A stretch of DNA of 64,000 nucleotides from Nitrobacter sp. NHB1 (lineage in GTDB: Bacteria; Pseudomonadota; Alphaproteobacteria; Rhizobiales; Xanthobacteraceae), in NCBI RefSeq assembly GCF_036964665.1, contig NZ_JBAMDA010000004.1:124001-188000 (forward strand), in the 5' to 3' direction. The position numbers were made by a program, and so were the translations under genes. The first letter of the stretch is position 1. The number at the start of each line of letters is the position of its first letter. The notes under the pieces were generated by a model. The model was not told the DNA's origin, did not search any database, and saw only the letters and a list, made by a program, of their open reading frames with translations. Below, piece after piece: positions 52,927 to 61,878 of the stretch.

Positions 52927-53080
52927 GGAAGGCTCCTGAGTAAAATGAGTACTTAACTAATTCACGGTCCTTGGGGCTGGTTCCTCCATCGTCAACAAAA
53001 TGCGTAAATTAGTAAATTAATATAATAATATCAGCAAGTTACGGCTTGCCTCACTTCGCGGGTGTGTGTAGAATAGCGCG

Positions 53081-53292
53081 ATGAGAAACACTCGCATTGA
53101 CGATAAAATGCCCCCCCAAGGCCAGAAGCCGAGTCAGGATGATGACAAGGCGAGGCGCGAGAAGGCCGAAAGGTGGGCTTTCAGTCCAAGCCTACAGCCC
53201 CCGACCCAACACGGGATTGGTTTGACCGGCGCGACAAGGGCACGGGGCTAGCACAGGTCGAGTTGGTCAAGGCAAGACAGCAAAGGGGTTGA
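53081..53292 (+). pseudogene. small charged protein gene, probably frameshifted
   Basis: ATG 53081 gives MRNTRIDDKMPPQGQKPSQD and DDKARREKAER. Around 53170 the likely continuation is in another frame (GFQSKPTAPDPTRDWFDRRD, KGTGLAQVELVKARQQRG, stop 53290-53292). Confidence 0.4.
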
Positions 53293-53339
53293 GCAATCGC
53301 GGCCCTTCAAAACCTGAAGTCCGGGGAAGTTTGGGAGGA

Positions 53340-53486
53340 TGAACCCGCCTTGGGATAATGCGGCTCGATCAAAGCTTCGAGCGCGACCCAAGGCACCACG
53401 CCTGCCATCTCAGCCAAAAACACATCTCGCTTCGTGCGCTTCTTCTTGGCCGCATAATCGAGCGACGCGAAACTCAGCTGGCCCAT
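53340..53486 (-). pseudogene. IS5-family transposase N-terminal fragment
   Basis: MGQLSFASLDYAAKKKRTKR, DVFLAEMAGVVPWVALEALI, EPHYPKAG is the conserved start of IS5-group transposases. It is cut after about 48 residues. Confidence 0.8.
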
Positions 53487-53539
53487 CCGAGCGCCTCCCC
53501 GAATCAATGATCGAAGAGTGCCATAGTCGCCAAGTTGTG

Positions 53540-54035
53540 CAGAGCTTCCCTAGCTATGCTGGAAGCTTGGCGTGGCATTCGCGTCCGCGCCGCCGAACTC
53601 GGACGCCAATTGGTGCGGGACGCCCGCCAGAGTCAGGCTTGCCGCGTCCTCATGTCGATTCCCGGTATCGGTGCGATCACCGCAACCTCCTTTACCACAG
53701 CTATTGAGGAGCCCGACAACTTCGGGAAATCCCGATCTGTTGGCGCGTGGATCGGCCTAACAACGCGCCGCTACCAATCCGGAGAAGTCGATTATGACGG
53801 CCATATATCCCGACGTGGCGACCGCCATTTGCGCGGGCTTCTCTACGAAGCGGCGGCGGTCATTCTGACGCGTAGCTCAACCGACAGCACTCTGCGCACG
53901 TGAGGTCGGCAGCTCCGGCAGAGGATCGGCTTCAAAAGAGCTGCCGTGGCTGTGGCGCGCAAACTGGCGGTGATAATGCATACGATGCTTAAGACCGGCG
54001 AGTTGTTTAATCCGAATGCCGGAGCCGCCGCATAA
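53540..54035 (+). pseudogene. IS110-family transposase 3' fragment with a nonsense codon
   Basis: It encodes LVRDARQSQACRVLMSIPGI, GAITATSFTTAIEEPDNFGK, SRSVGAWIGLTTRRYQSGEV, then TDSTLRT and TGA 53901-53903. The same frame continues as GRQLRQRIGFKRAAVAVARK, LAVIMHTMLKTGELFNPNAG to TAA 54033-54035. Relatives have Trp where the TGA is, so TGG to TGA is likely. The N-terminal catalytic domain is missing. Confidence 0.82.
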
Positions 54036-54133
54036 GTCCGGATAGCGTTCAGAACCTGAACGCCTAAGGTGTCCATGCCGAGACGTGAGCCGAGCCATTC
54101 CGCTGATGGGGTTGCACTGCTGACTCAGCAAAG

Positions 54134-54394
54134 ATGAAGGTGACGCCGCACGTGGCGCAGAACACGAGCGGCCGAAGCTCGGCGATCGACGGACGCACGA
54201 CGCGGCACAGCGGCTATGCCGTCAGCCAGCGCATCCGCAAGCGCATTGAGGAAGCGTTCGGCTGGATTAAGACGGTCGCCCGCCAGGACAAGACCCGCTT
54301 CCGCGGCCGCGACCGCGTCGGATGGGCCTTCACCTTCGCAGCCGCCGCTTACAATCTGGTGCGACTGCCGAAGCTCATGGCGGTGCCAGCATGA
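54134..54394 (+). pseudogene. IS5-family transposase C-terminal fragment
   Basis: MKVTPHVAQNTSGRSSAIDG, RTTRHSGYAVSQRIRKRIEE, AFGWIKTVARQDKTRFRGRD, VAYNLVRLPKL-type ending. The YAVSQRIRKRIEEAFGWIK block holds the conserved catalytic Glu of DDE transposases. The 5' part is missing. Confidence 0.85.
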
Positions 54395-54630
54395 CCGCGC
54401 CGTCCCACCGCCACGCCAAACTGCTCGACGCCGCTCGATCCAGATCACATTCGCCTATCACAACGGCGATCAATCCACCCCCTAAAGCCAGACCGGACAC
54501 TTCTTCAACAGCCTGCTCTCGCGGTCCCTGCTCCATCGCCGCAGAAATACCGCGCACCTGACGACCGTGGAGGTAAGGTCGGTCGCCAGGCTAGAGAACA
54601 CAATTTGGATAATTGCGTTCCTTTGGGCAC

Positions 54631-55053
54631 TTAATACTTGAACTGCGGCATCGCCTTCAGCTGGTCCTTGGTGGCGTTGACCGTCCCGCGGTCAGGATAC
54701 CATTGCTTCGAATCCGAACTCGTCGAACCGGTTGTTGTGGTTCCAGCTTTGTTCGCGAACTTGATCTGATTCATCTTCATCATAACATCATGCTCACCCA
54801 TGCCGAGAAAGCCGCCGACACTGACTACGACACCGCCCACCTTGCCCGAGCCGTCGATGATCACATCATCAATTTCACCAATCTTATCGTTTTGCTCGTT
54901 ATAGATATTTACACCAACGAGCTTGGATGCTCTCCACTGGCCGGCTGCGGAGACAGGGGCCACGGCGGCTGAAGGGGTAGATGCAGTATTTTGAGCCATT
55001 GCGACTGGCGTCGCGAGGGCGCAAGCTAGCAGAACTGCCGGGATCGATCGCAT
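54631..55053 (-). CDS. secreted PRC-barrel protein, paralogue 3
   Basis: 140 residues. The signal peptide is MRSIPAVLLACALATPVAMA, then a Thr/Ser/Ala linker. The PRC-barrel is KLVGVNIYNEQNDKIGEIDD, VIIDGSGKVGGVVVSVGGFL, GMGEHDVMMKMNQIKF, and the end is YPDRGTVNATKDQLKAMPQF. Periplasmic, unlike the two cytoplasmic paralogues. ATG 55053 follows AAGGAGACTACA. It probably acts in envelope stress; function unproven. Confidence 0.82.
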   Translation of the reverse strand: MRSIPAVLLACALATPVAMAQNTASTPSAAVAPVSAAGQWRASKLVGVNIYNEQNDKIGEIDDVIIDGSGKVGGVVVSVGGFLGMGEHDVMMKMNQIKFANKAGTTTTGSTSSDSKQWYPDRGTVNATKDQLKAMPQFKY

Positions 55054-55506
55054 TGTAGTCTCCTTGGTTCGTGGTCTCGATCAACCAAGATGAGTTGCGA
55101 TAGTTCCTTGCCGGAACTAAAAAGCCCATGTGGTGCCTACACGAAACTTCGATGGCGGTGACGCGTAGATATTTTTGACATGCGTCATTGGATCAGCAGC
55201 CAGAACTGAGGATGACCTCGCTAAGGAGAATGCATCAATGAGTTGGTTCCGCCATTTCGCCATCCGATTCCTATGTCGTATGGGATTTAAAGCGGGATAG
55301 TGAGCTCGCACCGGAACTTTCGCTTGGCGGCCCGGTTATGATCTGTATCAATCTACCGGCCATCCGATCATGCATCATCAACTGCCAAGCAACGATCACG
55401 GCCAAGGGACGTTCGGGTTCGTCCTGGAGGCCGGTGACGAGACAACGTCTTGCCTACAAGCGTTTGTTCGCTCCGAATCGGTCCTCGCCCTGATAAGGCC
55501 ACAGCA
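55054..55506. other. 453-bp gap
   Basis: A minus-strand frame (55117-55311) ends KNIYASPPSKFRVGTTWAF, which resembles the terminal strand of an outer-membrane barrel and could be a scrap of one. No other content was identified. Confidence 0.35.
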
Positions 55507-55884
55507 ATGAGCGGGGTAGCAGTCGGTCATAGAGTCTGGGCAATTGCAGAGGGTTATATTCCCGGCCAGAGCGTCAGCAGCGATCGCGCGCTTGTATCGC
55601 ATGAGACCGCTTGCATTCTCAATGCATCCGACGAAGATGCTGAAATCTCGACCACGTTATTCTTCACGGATCGGGAGCCATGCGGCCCATACCGGACGAA
55701 AGTTGGCGCGCGCCGCACACTGCATCTGCGGTTCGACGATTTGGTGGATTCGGAACCGGTACCGCGTGACACAAGCTACGCGTCGGTGATAGAATCGACG
55801 GTGCCAATAGTTGTACAGCATACCAGACTTGACTCCAGAAATCCGAATACCGCGCTGCTCTCGACAGTGGCGTTTGCTGCGTGA
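55507..55884 (+). CDS. sensory rhodopsin transducer (ASRT)-like protein
   Basis: 125 residues from ATG 55507 (the longer frame from 55450 lacks similarity). Family signatures: VGHRVWAIAEGYIPG, ALVSHETACILNASDEDAEI, TLFFTDREPCGPYRTKVGAR, RTLHLRFDDLVDSEPVPRDT, SYASVIESTVPIVVQHTRLD. The Anabaena homologue is a soluble tetrameric beta protein that partners with sensory rhodopsin; many bacteria have it without a rhodopsin, as here, and a ligand- or sugar-binding sensor role has been suggested. It lies 91 bases upstream of the act operon, same strand. Confidence 0.85.
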   Translation: MSGVAVGHRVWAIAEGYIPGQSVSSDRALVSHETACILNASDEDAEISTTLFFTDREPCGPYRTKVGARRTLHLRFDDLVDSEPVPRDTSYASVIESTVPIVVQHTRLDSRNPNTALLSTVAFAA

Positions 55885-55975
55885 CCGAAGTCGAAGGATC
55901 GCTGAAACCGGTTCTCGATCGACCGTGATCAAACTCAGACCAGTCAGGCAGGTCCCCGCGGCGAGGGCAGTGTAA

Positions 55976-56632
55976 GTGGCGCAGATTTTTCGTCCGGTAG
56001 CGAACACGGTCGCGTTGCTGGTCATTGCATCGCTTGGCGCGGTCCCCGTTCTGGCCGCAGGCCTTGGTTATTCGCTGATGACATCAGCCTATGTCACGAG
56101 CCAGTCGGTTACCCGGGAGCAGCCGGTGCCATTCAGTCACGCCCACCATGTCGGCGGCTTGGGACTCGATTGCCGTTATTGCCACACGTCGGTGACGACC
56201 GCGCGCTTTGCGGGCATTCCTCCCACCGAAACTTGCATGACATGTCATTCGCAGCTCTGGACCAACGCGGCGATGCTGGCGCCGGTCCGCGAAAGTCTGG
56301 CCGCCAACAAGCCGATTCGCTGGCAGCGGGTCCATGTCCTCCCCGACTACGTCTATTTCGACCACAGCATTCACATCGCGAAGGGCGTCGGTTGTTCTTC
56401 CTGTCACGGCGCAGTCGACCGGATGCCTCTGATGCGGCAGGCGGCACCGCTCACCATGGGCTGGTGCCTCGACTGCCATCGCCATCCCGAAACTGCGATT
56501 CGTCCCCGCGACAAGGTCTTCGACATGAAGTGGACGCCGCCAAAAAACCAGATCGCGGAAGGGCGTCGCCTCATGAGCGAATATCATATCGATACGGCAC
56601 ACCTCACGGATTGTTCAAAGTGTCACCGATGA
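55976..56632 (+). CDS. actA: Alternative complex III subunit ActA, pentaheme cytochrome c
   Basis: 218 residues from GTG 55976. The N-terminal membrane anchor/signal (NTVALLVIASLGAVPVLAAG) precedes five CXXCH haem sites: CRYCH, CMTCH, CSSCH, CLDCH and CSKCH. Also conserved are PVPFSHAHHVGGLGLDCRYC and YFDHSIHIAKGVGCSSCHG. ActA is the periplasmic multihaem subunit that relays electrons from the ActB iron-sulfur clusters to cytochrome c or the oxidase. Its stop overlaps the actB start by ATGA. Confidence 0.92.
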   Translation: MAQIFRPVANTVALLVIASLGAVPVLAAGLGYSLMTSAYVTSQSVTREQPVPFSHAHHVGGLGLDCRYCHTSVTTARFAGIPPTETCMTCHSQLWTNAAMLAPVRESLAANKPIRWQRVHVLPDYVYFDHSIHIAKGVGCSSCHGAVDRMPLMRQAAPLTMGWCLDCHRHPETAIRPRDKVFDMKWTPPKNQIAEGRRLMSEYHIDTAHLTDCSKCHR

Positions 56633-59472
56633 AGCCAGGCTTGTCCGGGGCGAAGCCCGACGACATCTTGCGATTTTCCCGGCGCGATGCGCTTCGGATA
56701 TTCGCCGCGCACATGGCGCTCGCCGTCGCCGGATGCAGCAAGCCGGTCGAAGAAATCGTCCCCTATGTAAAAATGCCGGAGGGTCTCGTGCCCGGCGAAC
56801 CGTTGCGGTTCGCCACCGCCGTGCCAATGGGCGGTTATGGCCTGGGGATCATGGGGATTTCGGTGGACGGCCGCCCGATCAAGGTCGAGGGCAATCCGCG
56901 TCATCCCGCCAGCCTCGGAGCGACCGACGTTTTCGCCGAAGCGGCGGTCTTGTCGTTGTACGATCCAGACCGGTCCCGCACCCCGACCCTGAAGGGGAGT
57001 ATCGCATCGTGGGATGCGTTCCGCGCCGCGCTGCTGCCGCAGCTTGGAAAGCACGACAGGAATAGAGGCAACGGCCTGCGCCTGCTGACCGGGCGCGTCA
57101 CCTCGCCCACATTGTTGCGCCAGATCGATGACCTGCTCGCGCGCTATCCACAGGCGATGTGGCACGTCCATGAGCCGATCGACGATAGCCTGGAGCGCCA
57201 GGGCACTGTTCTGGCGTTCGGCCGGGCGCTGCATGTATTGCCGCATCTCGACAAAGTCGAAGTGATGCTTTGTCTGGATGCCGATCCGCTGGGACCTGGG
57301 CCGAGCCAGATCGCCAACGCGCGGCACTTGATCGAGGCTAGAAATCCAAAGAACTCTTCGGGTTTCTCGCGGTCCTATGTCGTAGCGAGCGGGCCGACGC
57401 TGACCGGAATCAAGGCCGACCATCGTCTGGCGTTGCATCCCGCTGGCATTTCCGACATTGCAATCGCGCTCGCCAACGCCCTCGGCGCGGGGATGCCTCA
57501 GCCGAAACTCTCGCCGGCCGCAGAGCGCTTTGTCAATGCAGCGGCGCGCGACCTTATCGCGCACAGGGGTCGCGCCCTGGTTTTGGCCGGACGCACGCAG
57601 CGCGCGGAAATCCACGCGCTCGCTCATTGGATCAACGCCAGACTCGATGCTCCAATTAATTTCATCGTGCCCTTCGACCACTCGGCGGAGCATGAACCGG
57701 CCGTTTTCGCGACCTTGGCTGATGACCTCCAGGCCGGACGGGTCGAAACGCTTGTAATCGTTGATACGAACATCGGTTACGACGCGCCCGCGGATCTGTC
57801 GATCGCTACCGCGCTGGACAAGGTTCCCTTCAGCGTTCACCTCGGTCTATACGTCGATGAGACGGCCGGATTGTGTCAGTGGCACCTTCCGCAGTCTCAT
57901 CCATTCGAAAGCTGGTCCGATCTGCGCGCGGCCGACGGTACGGCTGCAATTGTGCAGCCGCTGATCCGCCCGCTCTACGCGACCCGTTCCGCGCATGATC
58001 TCCTGACGATGCTGGCTGGGCAGGACGCCATCTCGTCTTATGATCTTGTTCGGGAAACGTGGCGATCAAACGGAACGGAGTCGTTCGAAGACTGGTGGCG
58101 GCAAACCTTGCATGACGGTGTCGTACCGGCAAGCGCGCCTCAGTCCATCAATGCGGGGACGCCCGAGCGCCCGGAGATCACATCGACCGAAAAGCAGGAG
58201 GAATTGACGCTCGTGCTGTCTCCCGATTGCAGCGCGTGGGACGGCCGGTTTGCCAACAGCCCCTGGCTCCAGGAGTGTCCCAGGCCCGTCAGCAAGGAGG
58301 TTTGGGGCAATGCATTGTGGATCGGCACTGCGGACGCAGAGAGGCACAACCTGAAGACCGGTGACGTGGTTCGTTTGTCCGTCAAAGACCGCGTGGTTCA
58401 GACCCCGGTTCTCGTGACCGGCGGATGCCCGCCCGGCGTCATCAACCTCACACTTGGATATGGCCGCAGGAATGCCGGCGCCATCGGTAGTTCGATCGGC
58501 GCCAATGCCTATCGCCTTCGCACATCCGATGCACTATGGACCATCGAAGGGGTCGCTATCGCAGCCATCGCGGAGCGGCGCGAGATCCTGACCACCCAAA
58601 ACCACGTCCGGCTGGAGGGGGACGCGCGCGATCTCTATCCCATCCGGTCGTTGAAGGATATCGCAGAAACAGCCGGGCCAGATGCAACGGATCGTCTACT
58701 ACCGTCGCTTTATCCTCCGGTGGCCTCGGACACCTATGCCTGGGGCATGGTGATCGACACCGCGGCCTGCATCGGCTGCAACGCCTGCGTCGTCGCCTGC
58801 CAGGCCGAAAACAATGTGCCGGTCGTCGGTCCCGAGGAGATCGCACGCGGTCGCGACATGCATTGGTTGCGCATCGATATCTACGATCACGGCACACCGG
58901 CAGAGCCAGAGGCGGGATTTCAGCCTGTGCCGTGCATGCAATGCGAAAACGCGCCGTGCGAGCCGGTTTGTCCCGTCGCCGCCTCCGTGCATGACAGCGA
59001 GGGCCTGAATGCACAGGTCTATAATCGCTGCGTCGGCACGCGCTTCTGTGAGGCCAACTGTCCCTACAAGGTTCGTCGCTTCAATTTCTTCGGCTACGCG
59101 GACGGTCAGGAGTACGCCAACCTCGGCGCCGAGACGATCAAGGCGCAGCGAAACCCGGACGTCTCGACCCGGCAGCGCGGCGTGATGGAAAAATGCACCT
59201 ATTGCGTCCAGCGTATTAGTCGCGCCCGGCGTGAGGCGAAAAAGGAGGATCGCACGATTGCCGACGGCGAAGTCATTACCGCCTGTCAGAGCGCGTGCCC
59301 GACGCAGGCCATTACCTTTGGCGACCTCAATGACCGGAACAGCGCAGTAAAGGGTCTCAAGGACGATCCGCGGAATTATGCGCTGCTCGGTCACCTCGAT
59401 ACCCGTCCGCGCACCACCTATCTGGCGGACCTCCGTAACCCGAACGCCGCGCTCAAAGGGGAGCGTTCATGA
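56629..59472 (+). CDS. actB: Alternative complex III subunit ActB, molybdopterin-like/iron-sulfur protein
   Basis: 947 residues from ATG 56629. The N-terminus has a Tat-like signal RFSRRDALRIFAAHMALAVA with a lipobox AGC, so it is exported. Residues 40-690 resemble a molybdopterin oxidoreductase chain but without a cofactor-ligand signature, as usual for ActB. The C-terminal ferredoxin module has four cysteine clusters: CIGCNACVVACQAEN, PCMQCENAPCEPVCPVAAS, CVGTRFCEANCPYK, and CTYCVQRI with CQSACPTQAI. These clusters carry electrons from the quinol site in ActC to ActA/ActE. Confidence 0.93.
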   Translation: MKPGLSGAKPDDILRFSRRDALRIFAAHMALAVAGCSKPVEEIVPYVKMPEGLVPGEPLRFATAVPMGGYGLGIMGISVDGRPIKVEGNPRHPASLGATDVFAEAAVLSLYDPDRSRTPTLKGSIASWDAFRAALLPQLGKHDRNRGNGLRLLTGRVTSPTLLRQIDDLLARYPQAMWHVHEPIDDSLERQGTVLAFGRALHVLPHLDKVEVMLCLDADPLGPGPSQIANARHLIEARNPKNSSGFSRSYVVASGPTLTGIKADHRLALHPAGISDIAIALANALGAGMPQPKLSPAAERFVNAAARDLIAHRGRALVLAGRTQRAEIHALAHWINARLDAPINFIVPFDHSAEHEPAVFATLADDLQAGRVETLVIVDTNIGYDAPADLSIATALDKVPFSVHLGLYVDETAGLCQWHLPQSHPFESWSDLRAADGTAAIVQPLIRPLYATRSAHDLLTMLAGQDAISSYDLVRETWRSNGTESFEDWWRQTLHDGVVPASAPQSINAGTPERPEITSTEKQEELTLVLSPDCSAWDGRFANSPWLQECPRPVSKEVWGNALWIGTADAERHNLKTGDVVRLSVKDRVVQTPVLVTGGCPPGVINLTLGYGRRNAGAIGSSIGANAYRLRTSDALWTIEGVAIAAIAERREILTTQNHVRLEGDARDLYPIRSLKDIAETAGPDATDRLLPSLYPPVASDTYAWGMVIDTAACIGCNACVVACQAENNVPVVGPEEIARGRDMHWLRIDIYDHGTPAEPEAGFQPVPCMQCENAPCEPVCPVAASVHDSEGLNAQVYNRCVGTRFCEANCPYKVRRFNFFGYADGQEYANLGAETIKAQRNPDVSTRQRGVMEKCTYCVQRISRARREAKKEDRTIADGEVITACQSACPTQAITFGDLNDRNSAVKGLKDDPRNYALLGHLDTRPRTTYLADLRNPNAALKGERS

Positions 59473-60839
59473 GCGTCATTGCATCCGCTCCTGCCAATCC
59501 GGCTCATCCCTGGATAGCCGCGGACCGCGCCAGTTACGGTGAGGTGACTGCCCTGATCGCCGATTCCATCCTACTCCGGCCAGCCGGGTGGCGCTGGTGG
59601 ATCGCGTTGGGTGTAAGCGGGTTGTTCGTCCTTGCGACCATGGTGGCTATCTACGTGCTCTTCACGGAAGGCATCGGCGTCTGGGGAGTCAATTCCACTG
59701 TTGTGTGGGGATATGCCATTGCCAGCTATGTCTGGTGGATCGCGATCGGAAGCGGCGGCACCCTGATTTCGGCGATGCTGCTGATCACCCGTCAACGCTG
59801 GCGCGCATCGGTCAATCGCTTTGCCGAGACAATGACGATTTTCGCGGTATCGATCTCGGGCCTGTTTCCGATCCTGCATCTGGGCAGACCGCAATATTTC
59901 TACTGGCTGGCGCCCTATCCAAACACGATGCTGCTATGGCCGCAGTGGCGCAGCGCCCTGGTGTGGGATTTCTGGGCGATCGTGAGCTATCTCCTGTTCT
60001 CCCTCTTGTTCCTTTACGTCGGGCTGCTGCCCGATCTCGCCACCATGCGTGATCGTGCGACCACCATCTATGGCCAGGTGTTCTACGGGGCCTTCGCACT
60101 CGGGTGGCGAGGCTCCGCGCACCACTGGCGCTGCTACGAGACGTTCCAGATCACACTCGCCGCGCTGGCTGTTCCACTTGTCGTATCGGTGCACTCGATC
60201 GTCGGCCTCGATTTTGCCGCGAGCCTGATGCCGGGCTGGCAGGAGACGATCTTTCCTCCTTACTTCGTCGTCGGCGCGTTGTTTTCCGGCTTTGCTTCGG
60301 TCGCCATTCTCACGGCGTTGGTGCGGTGGGGATTGCGGCTCGAGGCTGTCATCACGGTCCATCATTTCAACGCCATGGCAAAGATTCTGCTGCTGGCGTC
60401 GGTCGTGATGACCTGCTCCTACGCAACAGAGTGGTTCATGGCCTGGTACGCCGGCGCCCCTGCGGACCGCTCGCTTCTCGCGTTCCTGTTTACGGGAAGT
60501 TATGCGCCGCTTTACTGGATGCAATTGTCGTTCAATTGCCTGCTGCCTCAGGCTCTCTGGTTCCCCGCTGTCCGGCGCAGTGTCCTCTGCGTGGTGTTGA
60601 TTGCGGTTGGGATCAATATCGGCATGTGGCTGGAGAGAATCCTTATCATCTGGAATACGCTCTCGCATGGCTATGCCGTTTCGCTGTGGCGGCTGTTCTA
60701 TCCGACGCTATGGGACTGGATCCTCCTGTTTGGTCCCGTCGGGCTGTTCGTCTTCTTCTTCCTCTGTTTTGTCCGCCTGGTGCCGGCGGTACCGATGAAC
60801 GAACTGCGCAAACTGTGCCGCGAGGAGCATGTGGCATGA
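59469..60839 (+). CDS. actC: Alternative complex III subunit ActC (NrfD family, quinol oxidation)
   Basis: 456 residues with ten predicted membrane helices. Family motifs: VWGYAIASYVWWIAIGSGGT, FPILHLGRPQYFYWLAPYPN, FYGAFALGWRGSAHHWRCYE, VSVHSIVGLDFAASLMPGWQ. ActC is the quinol-oxidising, possibly proton-translocating subunit. Start overlaps the actB stop, and its stop overlaps actD (ATGA). Confidence 0.93.
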   Translation: MSVIASAPANPAHPWIAADRASYGEVTALIADSILLRPAGWRWWIALGVSGLFVLATMVAIYVLFTEGIGVWGVNSTVVWGYAIASYVWWIAIGSGGTLISAMLLITRQRWRASVNRFAETMTIFAVSISGLFPILHLGRPQYFYWLAPYPNTMLLWPQWRSALVWDFWAIVSYLLFSLLFLYVGLLPDLATMRDRATTIYGQVFYGAFALGWRGSAHHWRCYETFQITLAALAVPLVVSVHSIVGLDFAASLMPGWQETIFPPYFVVGALFSGFASVAILTALVRWGLRLEAVITVHHFNAMAKILLLASVVMTCSYATEWFMAWYAGAPADRSLLAFLFTGSYAPLYWMQLSFNCLLPQALWFPAVRRSVLCVVLIAVGINIGMWLERILIIWNTLSHGYAVSLWRLFYPTLWDWILLFGPVGLFVFFFLCFVRLVPAVPMNELRKLCREEHVA

Positions 60840-61360
60840 CAAAGCCGCTCATCGCCGAATTCAGCGATGCTGATAGCTTGATCAGCGCGGCCGTTCGTCT
60901 CAAGCGGGAAGGCCATCAGCTTCTGGATGCGTTTACGCCGTTCCGCTTGCCCGAATTGGACAGCATCCTCATCGTGAAGCCATCCAGGATCCGGCTTTCG
61001 ATGTTGGTTGGCGGTCTCGCGATGGCCGCTTTCGCCTATTTTCTGCAATGGTACAGTTCGGTGATCGACTACCCGCTCAACACGGGCGGGCGGCCGTTCA
61101 ATAGCTGGCCGGTTTTCCTCCTCGTTCCGTTCGAGGTCGGCATGCTGACCGCGGCATTGAGCGGCTTCGCCGCATTCCTTTGGACCTGTCGGTTGCCGCG
61201 CCTCTATCACCCGGTTTTCGACACAACAGATTTTGCGCGCGCGACTCAGGATCGTTTTTTTCTGCTTGCTGCGCAGACCGGCAAGGAAGAACGAAGCGCC
61301 TCGCTCCGCGAGTTGTTGAAGCATTCGGGCGCTCTGGCCGTGCGGGAGCAGGGATCGTGA
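60836..61360 (+). CDS. actD: Alternative complex III subunit ActD (DUF3341)
   Basis: 174 residues: LIAEFSDADSLISAAVRLKR, LDAFTPFRLPELDSI, two membrane helices (MLVGGLAMAAFAYFLQWYSS and VFLLVPFEVGMLTAALSGFA) and a cytoplasmic tail. Also conserved: YPLNTGGRPFNSWP. A structural membrane subunit of the complex; couples to actE through GTGA. Confidence 0.92.
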   Translation: MTKPLIAEFSDADSLISAAVRLKREGHQLLDAFTPFRLPELDSILIVKPSRIRLSMLVGGLAMAAFAYFLQWYSSVIDYPLNTGGRPFNSWPVFLLVPFEVGMLTAALSGFAAFLWTCRLPRLYHPVFDTTDFARATQDRFFLLAAQTGKEERSASLRELLKHSGALAVREQGS

Positions 61361-61878
61361 CAAGACTGCTTCTGCTTGCAATCGTGCTTGCCGTCGCTGG
61401 CTGCGACGACCAGTCGATGCGGCAGCAGAACCGGTATGACACCTACGCTCCTTCAAAAATCTGGCCGAACGGCAGCGAAGCTCAGCTGTTGCCTGCGGGG
61501 GTCGTCGCGCAGGGCGATCTTGTCCGCGCGCGGGATGCAAAAGAGCCTCCGCCCGTGACCGATTCCCTGCTGCGGACGGGCCGCAAAGACTTCGAGATTT
61601 TCTGCTCGCCCTGTCATGGTCTGGCCGGTGACGGCGACGGCATGGTCGTTCAACGCGGCTTTCCGACGCCGCCGTCGTACCACAGCGACCGATTGCGCAA
61701 AGCGCCGGCCCGGCACTTCTTCGACGTCATCACCAACGGATATGGAGTGATGTATTCCTACGCGGCGCGCGTTCCCCCGCACGACCGCTGGGCCATCGTC
61801 GCGTATATCCGCGCGCTGCAAGAGTCCAGGCATGTGCGCGTCGTTGACATGCCGCAGGCACGGGAGAAACTGCCATGA
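61357..61878 (+). CDS. actE: Alternative complex III subunit ActE, monohaem cytochrome c lipoprotein
   Basis: 173 residues from GTG 61357, which overlaps the actD stop. Lipoprotein signal LLLLAIVLAVAGC with the modified Cys at about 16. One haem site, CSPCH, in FEIFCSPCHGLAGDGDGMVV, and FPTPPSYHSDRLR downstream as in ActE. It accepts electrons from ActA and passes them to the terminal oxidase or a soluble cytochrome. Confidence 0.92.
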   Translation: MTRLLLLAIVLAVAGCDDQSMRQQNRYDTYAPSKIWPNGSEAQLLPAGVVAQGDLVRARDAKEPPPVTDSLLRTGRKDFEIFCSPCHGLAGDGDGMVVQRGFPTPPSYHSDRLRKAPARHFFDVITNGYGVMYSYAARVPPHDRWAIVAYIRALQESRHVRVVDMPQAREKLP

